Below, in pieces: positions 55,156-64,000 of a stretch of DNA of 64,000 bases (positions are counted from its first letter, which is position 1; every line of letters starts with the position of its first letter). The translations under genes and the position numbers were made by a program. The notes beneath the pieces are model-generated. The model was not told the origin of the DNA and ran no database searches. It saw only the letters and a list, made by a program, of their open reading frames with translations. The stretch covers positions 1-64,000 of the forward strand of contig JACWDZ010000002.1 of the NCBI GenBank assembly GCA_014653815.1, read 5' to 3'. Origin of the DNA: Pelagibacterales bacterium SAG-MED29 (GTDB taxonomy: Bacteria > Pseudomonadota > Alphaproteobacteria > Pelagibacterales > Pelagibacteraceae).

Positions 55156-56718
55156 ATGCTTGATAACAACTTAATTCAATCAACCTCTTCTTGGCCTTTT
55201 GTAGAAATTAGAAAACTTTTAAAAGATAGAAAAGATATAATTAAGACTAAAAATAAAATTACTTTTCAAACAGGCTATGGTCCTAGCGGATTGCCTCATA
55301 TTGGGACTTTTGGAGAAGTTGCAAGGACAAGCATGATGATTAATGCATTAAAACACTTTCAAAAGATTGATTATGAATTAATCACATTTTCTGACGATAT
55401 GGATGGACTTAGAAAAGTTCCAGAAAATATAACTAACAATAAGGTTTTAAAAGAAAATTTAGGAAAACCTTTAACAAATATACCGGATCCTTTTGGTAAG
55501 TATAAAAGTTTTGGTGAACATAATAATGAAATGTTAAAAGAATTTTTAAAAAGATTTAATTTCAATTTTACTTTTAAAAGCTCAACTGAAAACTATAAAA
55601 AAGGAGTCTTTAATAATTCTTTGATTAGAGTTTTAGAAAAATACGAAGAAATCATGAATATTATCTTACCCACTCTTCGAGACGAAAGAAAAAAAACTTA
55701 TTGTCCTTTTTTACCAATTTGTCCAGATACGGGCAAGGTTCTTCAGATTCCTTTAATAAGCATGGATGCAAAAAAAGGAACAGTTGTTTTTAAAAATAAC
55801 GATAAAAATCTTGAGACCAATATTTTAGATGGAAATTGCAAATTACAATGGAAAGTTGATTGGGCAATGAGATGGTTTACATTTGATGTTGATTTTGAAA
55901 TGTATGGTAAAGATTTAACCGAAAGCGCAATTCTTTCTAATAAAGTTTGTAGAGCTCTAGGAAAAATTCCACCAAATGGATTTGCTTACGAATTATTTTT
56001 AGACGAAAAAGGTGAAAAAATATCTAAATCTAAAGGAAACGGCATATCAATTGAACAATGGCTTAGATATGCATCGCCAGAAAGTTTGTCTCTATATATG
56101 TATCCTAATCCTAAAAGAGCTAAAAAGCTTTACTCTGAAGTAGTACCCAAAACAGTTGATGAATATTTGTCCTTAATTGAAAAATATCCAAAACAGAAAG
56201 AAAAAGACCAAATAGTTAATCCAGTGTGGCATGTTCATAATGGAAATCCACCAAAAGAAAAAATAGTTATGCCTTTTTCTATGCTTTTAAACTTAGTTGG
56301 ATCTAGCAATGCAGATAATAAAGAAATACTATGGAAGTTTATTAACAAATTTCATAAAGAAATAAAACCTAAGGAACATCCAATTCTAGATGGGCTTACT
56401 GAATATGCAATTAATTATTTCAAAGATAAAGTAGAACCAAATAAAAAATTTAAAACTCCAAACGATAAAGAAAAAGAAGCCTTAAAAAATTTGATTTTAA
56501 AGTTAGAAAAAGTTGATCAAAAGTCCAATCCAGAAGATATACAAACCATTGTATATTCTGCTGGAAAAGAAAATGGTTACGAAAAAAACCTTAGAGATTG
56601 GTTTAAATTAATCTACCAAGTATTATTTGGTGAAGAAGATGGTCCTAGATTGGGTTTTTTTGTAAGTTTTTTCGGTCTCAAAGAAACTATTGATCTAATC
56701 AATGATAAAATAAAGTAA
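55156..56718 (+). CDS. lysK: Lysyl-tRNA synthetase, class I
   Basis: A 520-aa class I LysRS, the archaeal-type enzyme that also occurs in alphaproteobacteria and spirochaetes in place of class II LysS. The HIGH motif is GPSGLPHIGTFGEVART (about 42-58) and the KMSKS motif KISKSKGNG (about 293-301). The C-terminal alpha-helical cage domain completes it. It starts divergently from trkH across a 93-base gap, and pyrD follows 2 bases later. Confidence 0.95.
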   Translation: MLDNNLIQSTSSWPFVEIRKLLKDRKDIIKTKNKITFQTGYGPSGLPHIGTFGEVARTSMMINALKHFQKIDYELITFSDDMDGLRKVPENITNNKVLKENLGKPLTNIPDPFGKYKSFGEHNNEMLKEFLKRFNFNFTFKSSTENYKKGVFNNSLIRVLEKYEEIMNIILPTLRDERKKTYCPFLPICPDTGKVLQIPLISMDAKKGTVVFKNNDKNLETNILDGNCKLQWKVDWAMRWFTFDVDFEMYGKDLTESAILSNKVCRALGKIPPNGFAYELFLDEKGEKISKSKGNGISIEQWLRYASPESLSLYMYPNPKRAKKLYSEVVPKTVDEYLSLIEKYPKQKEKDQIVNPVWHVHNGNPPKEKIVMPFSMLLNLVGSSNADNKEILWKFINKFHKEIKPKEHPILDGLTEYAINYFKDKVEPNKKFKTPNDKEKEALKNLILKLEKVDQKSNPEDIQTIVYSAGKENGYEKNLRDWFKLIYQVLFGEEDGPRLGFFVSFFGLKETIDLINDKIK

Positions 56719-56720
56719 TT

Positions 56721-57767
56721 ATGTTTTCAATTTTAAAGCCTTATATCTTTTCATTAGATCCAGAGACAGCCCATGATTTAGCAATCAAATCATTAAAAGC
56801 AAATTTTTTACCTGAAAGTTTTTTTAGTGTTAAAGAAGAAGAATTATTAGAAACAAATTTATTTAAAAAAAAAATTACAAATCCAATAGGTCTAGCAGCT
56901 GGATTTGACAAAAGTGCTGAAGTTTATAATTCACTTTTTAAATTAGGTTTTGGTTTTGTAGAAGTTGGAACAATTACACCTAAAAGACAATTAGGCAACC
57001 CTAAACCAAGAATTTTCAGATTAGAAAAAGATGAAGCCTTAATTAATAGACTGGGATTCAACAATCATGGTTCAGAAAGAGTTGCTCAGAGAATTGCAGA
57101 AAATAAACCCAAGGGCATTTTAGGAATAAATATTGGACCAAATCGAGAAACTAAAGATAAATCAGAAGATTTCTACATTTGTTTATCAAAACTTTATTCT
57201 TATGCAGACTATATAACAATTAATATTTCTTCACCGAACACAGAGGGTTTACGAGATTTTCATGAAGAAAATTCGATGATAAGATTATTAGAAGGTCTGA
57301 ATAAATTAAGAAAAAATAAAAATATTGAAAAACCTCTGACAATCAAGCTTTCACCAGATATTGATGATAAACAAATAAGTAACATTGTAGAGATTGTAAA
57401 TAAATATAAGATTGATGGAATTATTATTTCAAACACTACCAATCAAAATAGAGAAAAATTATTAGACAGTAAGAAAAATGAAATAGGAGGTTTATCTGGA
57501 CAGCCTATAAAAAATATTTCTACAAATTTAATTAAAAAATTTTATAAAGAGTTGAATAGAAAAATTACGATTATTGGTGTCGGGGGTATAGACTCGGGAA
57601 AAACTGCATTTGAAAAAATAACAGCAGGAGCAGATGTCGTTCAACTATATACGGGAATGGTTTATAAAGGCCCAGGGGTAGTAAAAGAAATTAAAAAGGA
57701 ATTAATTTCAATTTTAAAGAATGATAAAATCAAAAATATAAGTGACGCTGTTGGAATTAACACTTGA
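56721..57767 (+). CDS. pyrD: Dihydroorotate dehydrogenase (quinone), class 2
   Basis: The fourth step of pyrimidine synthesis, oxidising dihydroorotate with ubiquinone at the inner membrane. The N-terminal amphipathic region (MFSILKPYIFSLDPETAHDLAI) is the membrane-association part found only in class 2. NPIGLAAGFDKSAEVYNSL (about 55-73), NISSPNTEGLRDF with the catalytic serine (about 167-179) and the C-terminal phosphate site IGVGGIDSGKTAFEKITAGA are all present. The 348-aa length is standard. Follows lysK by 2 bases. Confidence 0.95.
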   Translation: MFSILKPYIFSLDPETAHDLAIKSLKANFLPESFFSVKEEELLETNLFKKKITNPIGLAAGFDKSAEVYNSLFKLGFGFVEVGTITPKRQLGNPKPRIFRLEKDEALINRLGFNNHGSERVAQRIAENKPKGILGINIGPNRETKDKSEDFYICLSKLYSYADYITINISSPNTEGLRDFHEENSMIRLLEGLNKLRKNKNIEKPLTIKLSPDIDDKQISNIVEIVNKYKIDGIIISNTTNQNREKLLDSKKNEIGGLSGQPIKNISTNLIKKFYKELNRKITIIGVGGIDSGKTAFEKITAGADVVQLYTGMVYKGPGVVKEIKKELISILKNDKIKNISDAVGINT

Positions 57768-57811
57768 CCACTGATCTTGCAGGAATTATATAGCTTAAGG
57801 AAAATATTATT

Positions 57812-58090
57812 ATGAGCAAAAGATGCGAACTAACTGGAATTTCACCTTTAAAAGGTCATAACGTAAGTCATGCAAAAAACAAGACTAAGCGAAGATTTTT
57901 GCCTAATTTAAAAAAAGTGACTTTTAAGAGTGATATTCTTAAAAAGAACATTAAATTAAATGTAACCAATGCCGCTTTAAGAACTGTAGATTTTAAAGGT
58001 GGATTAGACAAATATCTCTTGTCAGCTAAGAACGGAAAGTTGTCAAAAAAAGTTAAGAAACTAAAATCTTCTATTTATTCAAAAGCTTAG
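57812..58090 (+). CDS. rpmB: 50S ribosomal protein L28
   Basis: A 92-aa basic protein starting SKRCELTGISPLKGHNVSHAKNKTKRRF, the L28 signature of a cysteine and KTKRRF. It is 45 bases after pyrD and 11 bases before the queuosine-precursor transporter. The family length in alphaproteobacteria is 90-100. Confidence 0.96.
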   Translation: MSKRCELTGISPLKGHNVSHAKNKTKRRFLPNLKKVTFKSDILKKNIKLNVTNAALRTVDFKGGLDKYLLSAKNGKLSKKVKKLKSSIYSKA

Positions 58091-58101
58091 TTATTTAAGC
58101 A

Positions 58102-58674
58102 ATGAGTCTTTTTTATAAACTATCAACTTTAATGGGCTTGATAGTAGTTGCTTCAAATTATTTAGTTCAATTTCCTATTCAATATTTTGGTTTAAGTGAA
58201 ATTTTAACTTATGCAGCTTTTAGTTATCCAATTACATTTTTAATTACAGATTTAGCCAATCGAGCATATGGGAAGATCGTAGCAAGGAAAATTGTATATG
58301 TGGGATTTTTTATTGGTATTCTTTTAACTTTTCTTATTTCTACTAATTTTTCAGATATAATTTCTATCAGAATAGCCTTGGGATCTGGTGTTGCATTTTT
58401 TATTGCGCAAAATTTAGATATAAAAATTTTTGATACGTTAAGAAAAAAGTCTTGGTACATTGCTCCACTTACTTCATCAATTTTTGGATCAATAGTCGAT
58501 ACTTTTTTATTCTTTTCAATTGCTTTTTATGCAACTGGTATACCTTGGATTTCTTTAGCTTTAGGAGATTTAGTTGTTAAGTTTTTTATGGCTTTATCAA
58601 TGTTAATACCTTTTAGACTTTTATTATCAAGTATTAGAGATATTTCAGAACAAGAGATTTCCAAGTCAAAATAA
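58102..58674 (+). CDS. Queuosine precursor transporter (YhhQ/VUT family)
   Basis: A 190-aa membrane protein with six hydrophobic helices. The motif TFLITDLANRAYGKIVARKIVYVGF (about 46-70) is diagnostic of the YhhQ/VUT family, which imports queuosine precursors such as preQ0 and preQ1 for tRNA modification. FGSIVDTFLFFSIAFYATG (about 128-146) is the second conserved block. Absence of queuosine synthesis genes here suits scavenging, though the window is too small to judge. It ends 2 bases before the convergent cobT-like gene. Confidence 0.87.
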   Translation: MSLFYKLSTLMGLIVVASNYLVQFPIQYFGLSEILTYAAFSYPITFLITDLANRAYGKIVARKIVYVGFFIGILLTFLISTNFSDIISIRIALGSGVAFFIAQNLDIKIFDTLRKKSWYIAPLTSSIFGSIVDTFLFFSIAFYATGIPWISLALGDLVVKFFMALSMLIPFRLLLSSIRDISEQEISKSK

Positions 58675-58676
58675 AC

Positions 58677-60470
58677 TTAGTGCAGAGTTTTTGTATCCTT
58701 TTCAACAAAAAGATCAGTAAGTTGATTTATCATGACGTCACCTAAATCCTGTACGTCTGTAATTTTAATAGCTTGGTTATAGTATCGAGTTACATCATGA
58801 CCTATACCAATAGCTAATAATTCAATGTTTGTTTTATTTTCAATCCATTTAACAGTATTTTTTAAATTAGATTCTAAATAATCACTCGAATTAATTGATA
58901 ATGTTGAGTCATCAACCGGCGCTCCATCTGAAATTACCATCAAAATTTTTCTTTCTTCTTTTCTTTTAGACATTTTATTGTAAGCCCATTTTAAAGCTTC
59001 ACCATCAATATTTTCTTTTAGCAAACCTTCTTTCAGCATTAAGCCTATATTATTTTTTTCTTGTCTCCACGGCATATCGGCTGATTTATAAATGATATGC
59101 CTTAGATCATTTAATCTTCCAGGCAAATTTGGCTTGTCATTTTTCATCCATTTTTCTCTAGATGAGCCACCTTTCCAGTGTTTGGTAGTAAAACCTAAAA
59201 TCTCTACTTTAACAGAACAACGTTCTAAAGTTCTTGCAAGTATGTCTGCACAAATGGCAGCAACAGAAATTGGTTTACCTCTCATAGAACCTGAGTTATC
59301 GATCAAAATTGTAACTAAAGTATCCTTAAATTCAATATCTTTTTCTTTTTTAAATGAAAGTGAGTTAAAGGGATCCATGATTATTCTTGGTAATTTTGAA
59401 TTATCTAACAAACCTTCTTCTAGATCAAAATTCCAAGATCTATTTTGTTTTGCTAAAAGTTTCCTTTGAAGTTTATTTGCAAGCTTAGAAACAAAATTTT
59501 TAAGTTGTAATAATTGTTGGTCTAAATTTTTTCTTAATCTACTGAGCTCCTCTTCACTTTCTAAGTCTTTTGCTTTGATTATTTCATCAAATTCTTCTGT
59601 ATAAACTTTATAATTGAGGTCTCCTAAACTATTTTTAATATTTTTTCTAAGATCTGATTTAGATTTATCTTCTATTTCAATTTCTTTTCCATCTTGATCT
59701 GATTCCTTCGCTTTATCCTCTAAATCTGGAACACCAGAATCTATAGACATTTCTTCTTGTTCCTGTTCTTTTTCTTTTGTTTTTTGTTCATGATTTTTTT
59801 GATCTTTTTGTTTTTCATCTTTATTTTCTTCATTTTTTTCTTCCTTTTCAAGATTTTCATCTAGATGCATATTTGAAATTAAATTTGAAATAATTGAATT
59901 ATATTGATCTTGATCATGGGTTAAGTTCCCCAGTTGTTTAATTTTTCCTTTAAATTTTTCATTTAAATCTCTTTGATATGTCTTAAGTTTTTTTTCTAAT
60001 TCTTTGCTATTCTTTGATTCAAAAAATTTAACTCTTAAATAATTTTCAAAGGACTCAATTATTTTTTCTTCACTATTTTTAAGATCTAAAGAACTAGTTC
60101 TTTCTTGATAATATTTTTCTATATTATTTTTTACCCCCTTAAATTGGTCTGAACCTAGTTTTTCACATCTAATTTTTTCAGCAATTTTATATAATTTTTT
60201 TGAGATGTTTCCATCAGGCTCATGCGATTTAAAAGTTTTCTCATCACTAAATCTTAATTTCAGAGACTTAGAGTCTGCTATTGCTCTAATCTTACTATAA
60301 TTGATCTTGTTGTTTACCTGTTCAATTTCAGGCAATTTAATAGAATTATTTTTTGATTTAGAATTTTGATCACCAAATGAAACTTCCACATTTTCAGAAT
60401 TTGACAAAGATTTTATTGTAGAACCAATAGCGGTTTTAAAATTTTCTAGTATTTCAGACTTTTTTTCCAC
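58677..60470 (-). CDS. cobT: CobT-like cobaltochelatase subunit / VWA domain protein
   Basis: A 597-aa protein. The N-terminal half is the CobT region; the centre (about 205-275) is a low-complexity Glu/Lys/Gln-rich linker, and the C-terminal 210 residues form a von Willebrand A domain with the MIDAS sequence [12 protein letters not shown] (about 386-397). CobS and CobT form the AAA+/VWA machine that in aerobic cobalamin synthesis drives cobalt insertion by CobN. No cobN or other cobalamin gene lies near. The pair cobS-cobT and a J-domain gene are widely kept together in alphaproteobacteria, so a chaperone-like function on another metal enzyme is possible. CobS ends 3 bases upstream. Confidence 0.88.
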   Translation of the reverse strand: MEKKSEILENFKTAIGSTIKSLSNSENVEVSFGDQNSKSKNNSIKLPEIEQVNNKINYSKIRAIADSKSLKLRFSDEKTFKSHEPDGNISKKLYKIAEKIRCEKLGSDQFKGVKNNIEKYYQERTSSLDLKNSEEKIIESFENYLRVKFFESKNSKELEKKLKTYQRDLNEKFKGKIKQLGNLTHDQDQYNSIISNLISNMHLDENLEKEEKNEENKDEKQKDQKNHEQKTKEKEQEQEEMSIDSGVPDLEDKAKESDQDGKEIEIEDKSKSDLRKNIKNSLGDLNYKVYTEEFDEIIKAKDLESEEELSRLRKNLDQQLLQLKNFVSKLANKLQRKLLAKQNRSWNFDLEEGLLDNSKLPRIIMDPFNSLSFKKEKDIEFKDTLVTILIDNSGSMRGKPISVAAICADILARTLERCSVKVEILGFTTKHWKGGSSREKWMKNDKPNLPGRLNDLRHIIYKSADMPWRQEKNNIGLMLKEGLLKENIDGEALKWAYNKMSKRKEERKILMVISDGAPVDDSTLSINSSDYLESNLKNTVKWIENKTNIELLAIGIGHDVTRYYNQAIKITDVQDLGDVMINQLTDLFVEKDTKTLH

Positions 60471-60473
60471 TTT

Positions 60474-61451
60474 TTATAAAGTAACATTTATTGAAGATTC
60501 TGGAAGGTCTTCTCCAAAACATCTTTGGTAATACTCAGATATGATTTTCTTTTCTAATTCATCACACTTGTTCAAAAAAGTAACTCTGAAAGCATAACCT
60601 TGATCTTTAAAAATCGACATATTCTCTGCCCAATGCAATACAGTTCTTGGACTCATTACTGTTGAGATGTCTCCATTCACAAAGCCTTTTCTTGTGAGAT
60701 CAGCAACTTTAATCATATTAGTTAATATTTCTTTACCTTCTTTATTATTAAATTTTTTATTTTTAGCTAAAATGATTTCTAATTCTTTTTCAAAAGGAAG
60801 ATAATTAAGAGTAGAAACAATGTTCCATCTATCCATCTGACCTTGGTTTATTTGTTGTGTTCCGTGATACAACCCAGAGGTGTCTCCAAGCCCAACAGTA
60901 TTTGTGGTTGCAAATATTCTAAAAAAATCATGTTGTTCTAAAACTTTATTTTTATCTAACAAAGTAAATTTTCCATCACTTTCTAGTACTCTTTGAATAA
61001 CAAACATCACATCAGGTCTTCCAGCATCATATTCATCAAAAACTAATGCCACTGGATTTTGGATAGACCAGGGTAAAATGCCTTCTTTAAATTCTGTGAC
61101 TTGTTTGCTTTCTCTTAAAACAATTGCATCTTTGCCAATTAAATCTATTCTGCTTATGTGACTGTCTAAATTTACTCTAATACATGGCCAGTTCAATCTG
61201 GCAGCTACTTGTTCTATGTGAGTTGACTTTCCCGTTCCATGATAACCTTGAATAAGGACTCTTTTATTAAAAGAAAAACCAGCTAGAATTGCTAGGGTGG
61301 TATCTTTATCAAATTTATAATCTGAATCTATTTTAGGCACGTATTCATTTTTTTTTGAAAAAGCATCAATCTGCATTTCGCTATCAAAACCAAAAGTTTG
61401 TTTTACAGAAATTTTCATATCTGGTTTTGTAATAAATTGTTCTGTGCTCAT
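60474..61451 (-). CDS. cobS: CobS-like cobaltochelatase subunit / AAA+ ATPase
   Basis: A 325-aa MoxR-type AAA+ ATPase. Walker A is [18 protein letters not shown] (about 79-96), Walker [17 protein letters not shown] (about 143-158), and sensor-like [18 protein letters not shown] follows. It forms a hexamer that works with CobT. Its ATG overlaps the J-domain gene by 4 bases and cobT starts 3 bases after its stop, so the three are produced together. Cobaltochelatase function is the family annotation; in a genome without cobN it would have to act on something else. Confidence 0.9.
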   Translation of the reverse strand: MSTEQFITKPDMKISVKQTFGFDSEMQIDAFSKKNEYVPKIDSDYKFDKDTTLAILAGFSFNKRVLIQGYHGTGKSTHIEQVAARLNWPCIRVNLDSHISRIDLIGKDAIVLRESKQVTEFKEGILPWSIQNPVALVFDEYDAGRPDVMFVIQRVLESDGKFTLLDKNKVLEQHDFFRIFATTNTVGLGDTSGLYHGTQQINQGQMDRWNIVSTLNYLPFEKELEIILAKNKKFNNKEGKEILTNMIKVADLTRKGFVNGDISTVMSPRTVLHWAENMSIFKDQGYAFRVTFLNKCDELEKKIISEYYQRCFGEDLPESSINVTL

Positions 61452-61963
61452 TTTTTTCCTAATGTTTTTTTTAGCTGACTATAAGCTAATGTAATTTTTT
61501 TAAGCTTATCTTCAAATTTTTTATTTCCTTGGTTTTTATCAGGATGGTATTTTTTCACAAGGCTTTTAAATTTTGAGTGAATTTCTTCCCATTTTGTCCT
61601 ATCATTTAGCTCCATAACTTCAAGGGCATCTCTATCAGTTTGTGAAATTTTGGTTTTTTTGAATTCTTTAAAATTTGAGCTTTTGAATATATTCAGTCTA
61701 TCATCTAAAGCGTTGTTCCATAGAATATTGAAGAAATTTTCAGAAGAACCGAAATTTTTAGTAGACTTATGCCAAGTTAAATCTGACTTTACAAAGAACT
61801 CTATTTCTTGATCATTCATATTTTCAAAATAATTCCAATTTTTATTAAAAATTTTTATATGGTTTAGACAAAGCAATCTGAATTTTTTGCTATTATCTCT
61901 TTCAATAGGGGCTTTATATGCTCCTATTTCTTTACAATTTTTCCAATCACAGATAACTTTCAT
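61448..61963 (-). CDS. J-domain (DnaJ-like) protein
   Basis: A 171-aa protein. The N-terminal part has a small cysteine/histidine cluster (CDWKNC near 5-10, LLCLNHI near 31-37) that may bind zinc. The C-terminal 60 residues form a J domain: [34 protein letters not shown] with the essential HPD, which stimulates DnaK ATPase. It is not a full DnaJ, lacking the G/F region and central zinc domain. It overlaps cobS by 4 bases, suggesting that Hsp70 is recruited to the CobS/CobT complex or its substrate. It is divergent from bolA by 34 bases. Confidence 0.87.
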   Translation of the reverse strand: MKVICDWKNCKEIGAYKAPIERDNSKKFRLLCLNHIKIFNKNWNYFENMNDQEIEFFVKSDLTWHKSTKNFGSSENFFNILWNNALDDRLNIFKSSNFKEFKKTKISQTDRDALEVMELNDRTKWEEIHSKFKSLVKKYHPDKNQGNKKFEDKLKKITLAYSQLKKTLGKK

Positions 61964-61997
61964 ATTGATTCTACTTCTATATAGTAAATTTATAAAA

Positions 61998-62252
61998 ATG
62001 GAAAATTATTTTAAAGATATTGAAAAAAAATTAAAAGAAAAAATTAATTTTGAAAAATTAGAAATTATTGATAATTCACACAAACATAAAGGCCATAAAT
62101 TTTTTTCTGAAGAAAAATATCATTTACATCTAAAAATAAAATCTTTGTATCTTAAATCAATATCAAGGTTAAGTGCTCAAAAATTAATTATGAATATTTT
62201 AAAAGATGATTTAAAAACTAAAATTCATGCTTTAGAAATTAGTATTGAGTAA
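61998..62252 (+). CDS. BolA family protein
   Basis: I start at the ATG at 61998 (84 aa); the ORF track's start at 61887 reads antisense through the J-domain gene and adds an unrelated hydrophobic stretch. LEIIDNSHKHKGHKFFSEEKYHLHLKI is the BolA signature with its conserved histidine, and SRLSAQKLIMNIL replaces the usual RHR/RHQ helix. BolA proteins pair with monothiol glutaredoxins to bind a 2Fe-2S cluster and influence iron-sulfur traffic. It is divergent from the J-domain gene and overlaps the convergent aroB end by 14 bases. Confidence 0.87.
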   Translation: MENYFKDIEKKLKEKINFEKLEIIDNSHKHKGHKFFSEEKYHLHLKIKSLYLKSISRLSAQKLIMNILKDDLKTKIHALEISIE

Positions 62253-63351
62253 AAAGTTTTATGTTTTTTTTTAATTCATTAATAGAAATTTTATGTTTAT
62301 TAGGCATAGTTGTTTTCCCAATTCTATTTAATAATATAAAATTTATTTTCTCATCATTATTTTTTTTATCATTTTTTAAATAAGGAATTAAGCTATTGAT
62401 TTTTTTTGGATTTTTATATTTATTAAAAGTATAATTTAAATTATTTTCTGTGTAAATTTCCATAAGATCATCCAAAACTTTTTTATTACAAGCTTTTTTT
62501 ATTAATGAGAGTTTTGTAGCTAGAATCATACCTGCTAGAACAGCTTCACCATGTGTTATATTTTTTGAATAATTATTTTTTACTTCTATCGCATGACCAA
62601 AGGTATGACCAAAATTTAAGATCATTCTTAAATTTTTTTCATTCACATCTTTATTAACAAATGATAATTTAATTCTACAACTTTTCTTAATAGCATAAAT
62701 TAATTTTTTTGAATCATGTAAAAAAATATATCTTGTATGTGATTTTAACCAATTAAAAAAATTTTTATCATTTATTAAAGCGTGTTTTAATATTTCCGCA
62801 TAACCACATACCATCTCTTTTTTTTTTAAACTTTTTAAGAAAGATATATCGCTGATTACTAATTGTGGTTGAGAAAAAGATCCTATCAAATTTTTACCAT
62901 AACTAGAATTAACTCCAGTCTTTCCCCCAACGGCTGCATCAACTTGTGCTAATAAAGTTGTAGGAATACTTATGAAGTTTATACCTCTCTTAAATATACT
63001 TGCTACAAACCCAGTTAAATCTCCTGTGATTCCTCCTCCAACGCTTATAATCAAGTCTGATCTATTAAAATTTTTTGAGAGCAATTTATTTAATAAAAAA
63101 GTAGCAGATTTAAGAGATTTTGTTTTTTCATTTGCTTTAAAATCATAGTTTAATAATTCATATTTTTTTAAATTACTAGATATACTTTTTTTGTATTTGC
63201 TTGGAATTCCTTTATCAAAAATTAATGCTATTTTTTTTGCTTTAGGGCAAAGCAATTTAATTTTATTTGGTAATATTTTTAAAATATTATTACCAATTAG
63301 AATAGAATAACTTTTATTTAAACTTTTAAAGTTTATTTTTTGCATTTTCAT
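62239..63351 (-). CDS. aroB: 3-Dehydroquinate synthase
   Basis: The second step of the shikimate pathway, making 3-dehydroquinate from DAHP with NAD and zinc. ISVGGGITGDLTGFVASIFKRG (about 101-122) binds the nucleotide, QVDAAVGGKTGVN (about 136-148) is the substrate region, and LNFGHTFGHAIE (about 245-256) provides the zinc histidines. The 370-aa length is normal. The ORF overlaps aroK by 26 bases; a second ATG two residues in is possible. Confidence 0.95.
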   Translation of the reverse strand: MKMQKINFKSLNKSYSILIGNNILKILPNKIKLLCPKAKKIALIFDKGIPSKYKKSISSNLKKYELLNYDFKANEKTKSLKSATFLLNKLLSKNFNRSDLIISVGGGITGDLTGFVASIFKRGINFISIPTTLLAQVDAAVGGKTGVNSSYGKNLIGSFSQPQLVISDISFLKSLKKKEMVCGYAEILKHALINDKNFFNWLKSHTRYIFLHDSKKLIYAIKKSCRIKLSFVNKDVNEKNLRMILNFGHTFGHAIEVKNNYSKNITHGEAVLAGMILATKLSLIKKACNKKVLDDLMEIYTENNLNYTFNKYKNPKKINSLIPYLKNDKKNNDEKINFILLNRIGKTTMPNKHKISINELKKNIKLFTQY

Positions 63352-63847
63352 ATAATTCTATTATTTTATACACAATTTCATCTTTATTCATTGCATTACA
63401 TTTAATTCTAAAATTAGACTCATTATAGATTTTCTTTCTTTCCGAGTAAATTTTATTAATAGATTTTTTTAATTTGTCTTCATCTAACAAAGGTCTTTTT
63501 TTAATATTTTTTAATCTAATTAAGAGAGATTCTACTTTTAGATCCAACCAAAAGCTTAAACAAGAACTTTTAATTTCTCTTCGAATAGATGTATTTATAA
63601 AAGCTCCGCCGCCTAAAGCTATAATTAGGTTATCTTTTTTTAGTTCTTCATGAGTAATTTTTTTTTCAATTTTTCTAAAATAATGCTCACCTTCATTTTC
63701 AAAAATTTCTTTAATAGTTTTTTTTTCTTTTGTTTCGATAATTTCATCAATATCAACAAATTTACGCTGGAGATTCTTTGCAAGCTTTTTGCCGATAGTG
63801 GATTTGCCAACACCCATCATTCCAGTTAATACAAGGTTTTTTTTCAA
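63326..63847 (-). CDS. aroK: Shikimate kinase
   Basis: Phosphorylates shikimate in the aromatic amino acid pathway. Walker A GMMGVGKSTIGKKLA (about 8-22), the substrate-binding DIDEIIE (about 33-39), IALGGGAFI (about 76-84) and the lid RLKNIKKRPLLDE (about 111-123) are present. The 173-aa length is normal. The aroK-aroB order is common in proteobacteria. It is transcribed away from the truncated gene at the window end across a 73-base gap. Confidence 0.95.
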   Translation of the reverse strand: MKKNLVLTGMMGVGKSTIGKKLAKNLQRKFVDIDEIIETKEKKTIKEIFENEGEHYFRKIEKKITHEELKKDNLIIALGGGAFINTSIRREIKSSCLSFWLDLKVESLLIRLKNIKKRPLLDEDKLKKSINKIYSERKKIYNESNFRIKCNAMNKDEIVYKIIELYENAKNKL

Positions 63848-63920
63848 TTATCTTACCAATTTTCAATTTGATTTATCACAAATATGTCTTATTTTTCGAG
63901 TTTAAATATATTTTTTTACT

Positions 63921-64000
63921 ATGCAACTTAAATACAATCGACAACGAAGCATCGGCAGCTCATTAGGAAAGATACTAATCAAACTAGTTTTGTTCTTGAT
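63921..64000 (+). CDS. N-terminal fragment of an unidentified membrane-associated protein
   Basis: An ATG-started frame runs open to the window edge. Only 26 residues are visible: a basic start (QLKYNRQRS) followed by a hydrophobic segment (GKILIKLVLFL), suggesting an N-terminal anchor. It is divergent from aroK, whose promoter must share the 73-base gap. No family can be named. Confidence 0.5.
   Translation, partial: MQLKYNRQRSIGSSLGKILIKLVLFL

Noticed and set aside
59092-59469. 125-aa plus-strand ORF inside cobT
   Set aside because: Antisense to the VWA domain region of cobT, with no start signal or known motif.
61887-61997. N-terminal 37-residue extension of the BolA ORF
   Set aside because: It is antisense to the J-domain gene start and unlike any BolA N-terminus; the ATG at 61998 gives the normal family length.
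1-64000. CRISPR arrays, insertion sequences, prophage or integrase genes, toxin-antitoxin pairs
   Set aside because: None seen: no regularly spaced repeats, no transposase or integrase motifs, and tRNA genes are not flanked by recombinase genes or repeated tRNA ends.

Overview
The window is strongly AT-rich and very tightly packed. Intergenic gaps are mostly 0-60 bases, start/stop overlaps of the ATGA and TAATG type are common, and several convergent genes overlap at their tails. The gene content is alphaproteobacterial: class I lysyl-tRNA synthetase, a SUV3-like helicase with FdxA and CarD, CobS/CobT with a J-domain protein and BolA, fused TRAP permease with a TAXI binding protein, Coq7, and homodimeric PDH E1. 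Together with the extreme compactness this points to a streamlined marine alphaproteobacterium of the SAR11/Pelagibacter type. That assignment is an inference from gene content and composition; no database search was possible.

Layout. 1-3.9 kb: end of prephenate dehydrogenase, then leftward plsC, lysA, a 36-aa LptM-like lipoprotein (missing from the ORF track) and argH. 3.9-9.4 kb: TlpA-like thioredoxin, serine hydrolase, HNH protein; leftward YqaA/DedA-like protein, dsbB, coq7; rightward small membrane protein, a double winged-helix protein of unknown function and a BASS transporter. 9.4-12.7 kb: tRNA-Leu(CAA), an SGNH-like protein, an AMP-forming acyl-CoA ligase, then a 24-codon Lys/Arg gene with its own Shine-Dalgarno and terminator. 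12.7-16.6 kb: leftward operon of SUV3-like helicase, TerB-like protein, ferredoxin and CarD. 16.6-21.5 kb: aminotransferase behind a possible structured leader, then a TAXI-TRAP uptake system with a terminator between binding protein and permease. 21.5-27 kb: leftward PDH E1 (carrying an unusual N-terminal lipoyl domain) and E2, then a DMT exporter and a thioesterase. 27-30.5 kb: acetoacetyl-CoA ligase facing a thiolase and its coupled 44-aa membrane protein. 30.5-33 kb: O-antigen ligase-like protein, tRNA-Arg(ACG), uppP. 33-41.9 kb: gltD-gltB, an SDR, a hydrolase, a glycosyltransferase. 41.9-50.3 kb: thrS-infC-rpmI-rplT-pheS-pheT-lepA translation block. 50.3-55 kb: epimerase, tRNA-Ser(GGA), NlpC/P60, AmpG-like MFS, TrkH. 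55-58.7 kb: lysK, pyrD, rpmB, queuosine-precursor transporter. 58.7-64 kb: cobT, cobS, J-domain protein, bolA, aroB, aroK, and the start of an unidentified protein.

Most of the window is core metabolism: lysine, arginine, glutamate, shikimate and pyrimidine synthesis, acetyl-CoA formation, translation and envelope building. I see no prophage, insertion sequence, CRISPR array or defence island. The best candidates for something not standard are the 24-aa polycationic microprotein with dedicated expression signals, the lipoyl-E1 fusion, the structured leader before the aminotransferase, the double winged-helix protein, and the orphan CobS/CobT/J-domain set.
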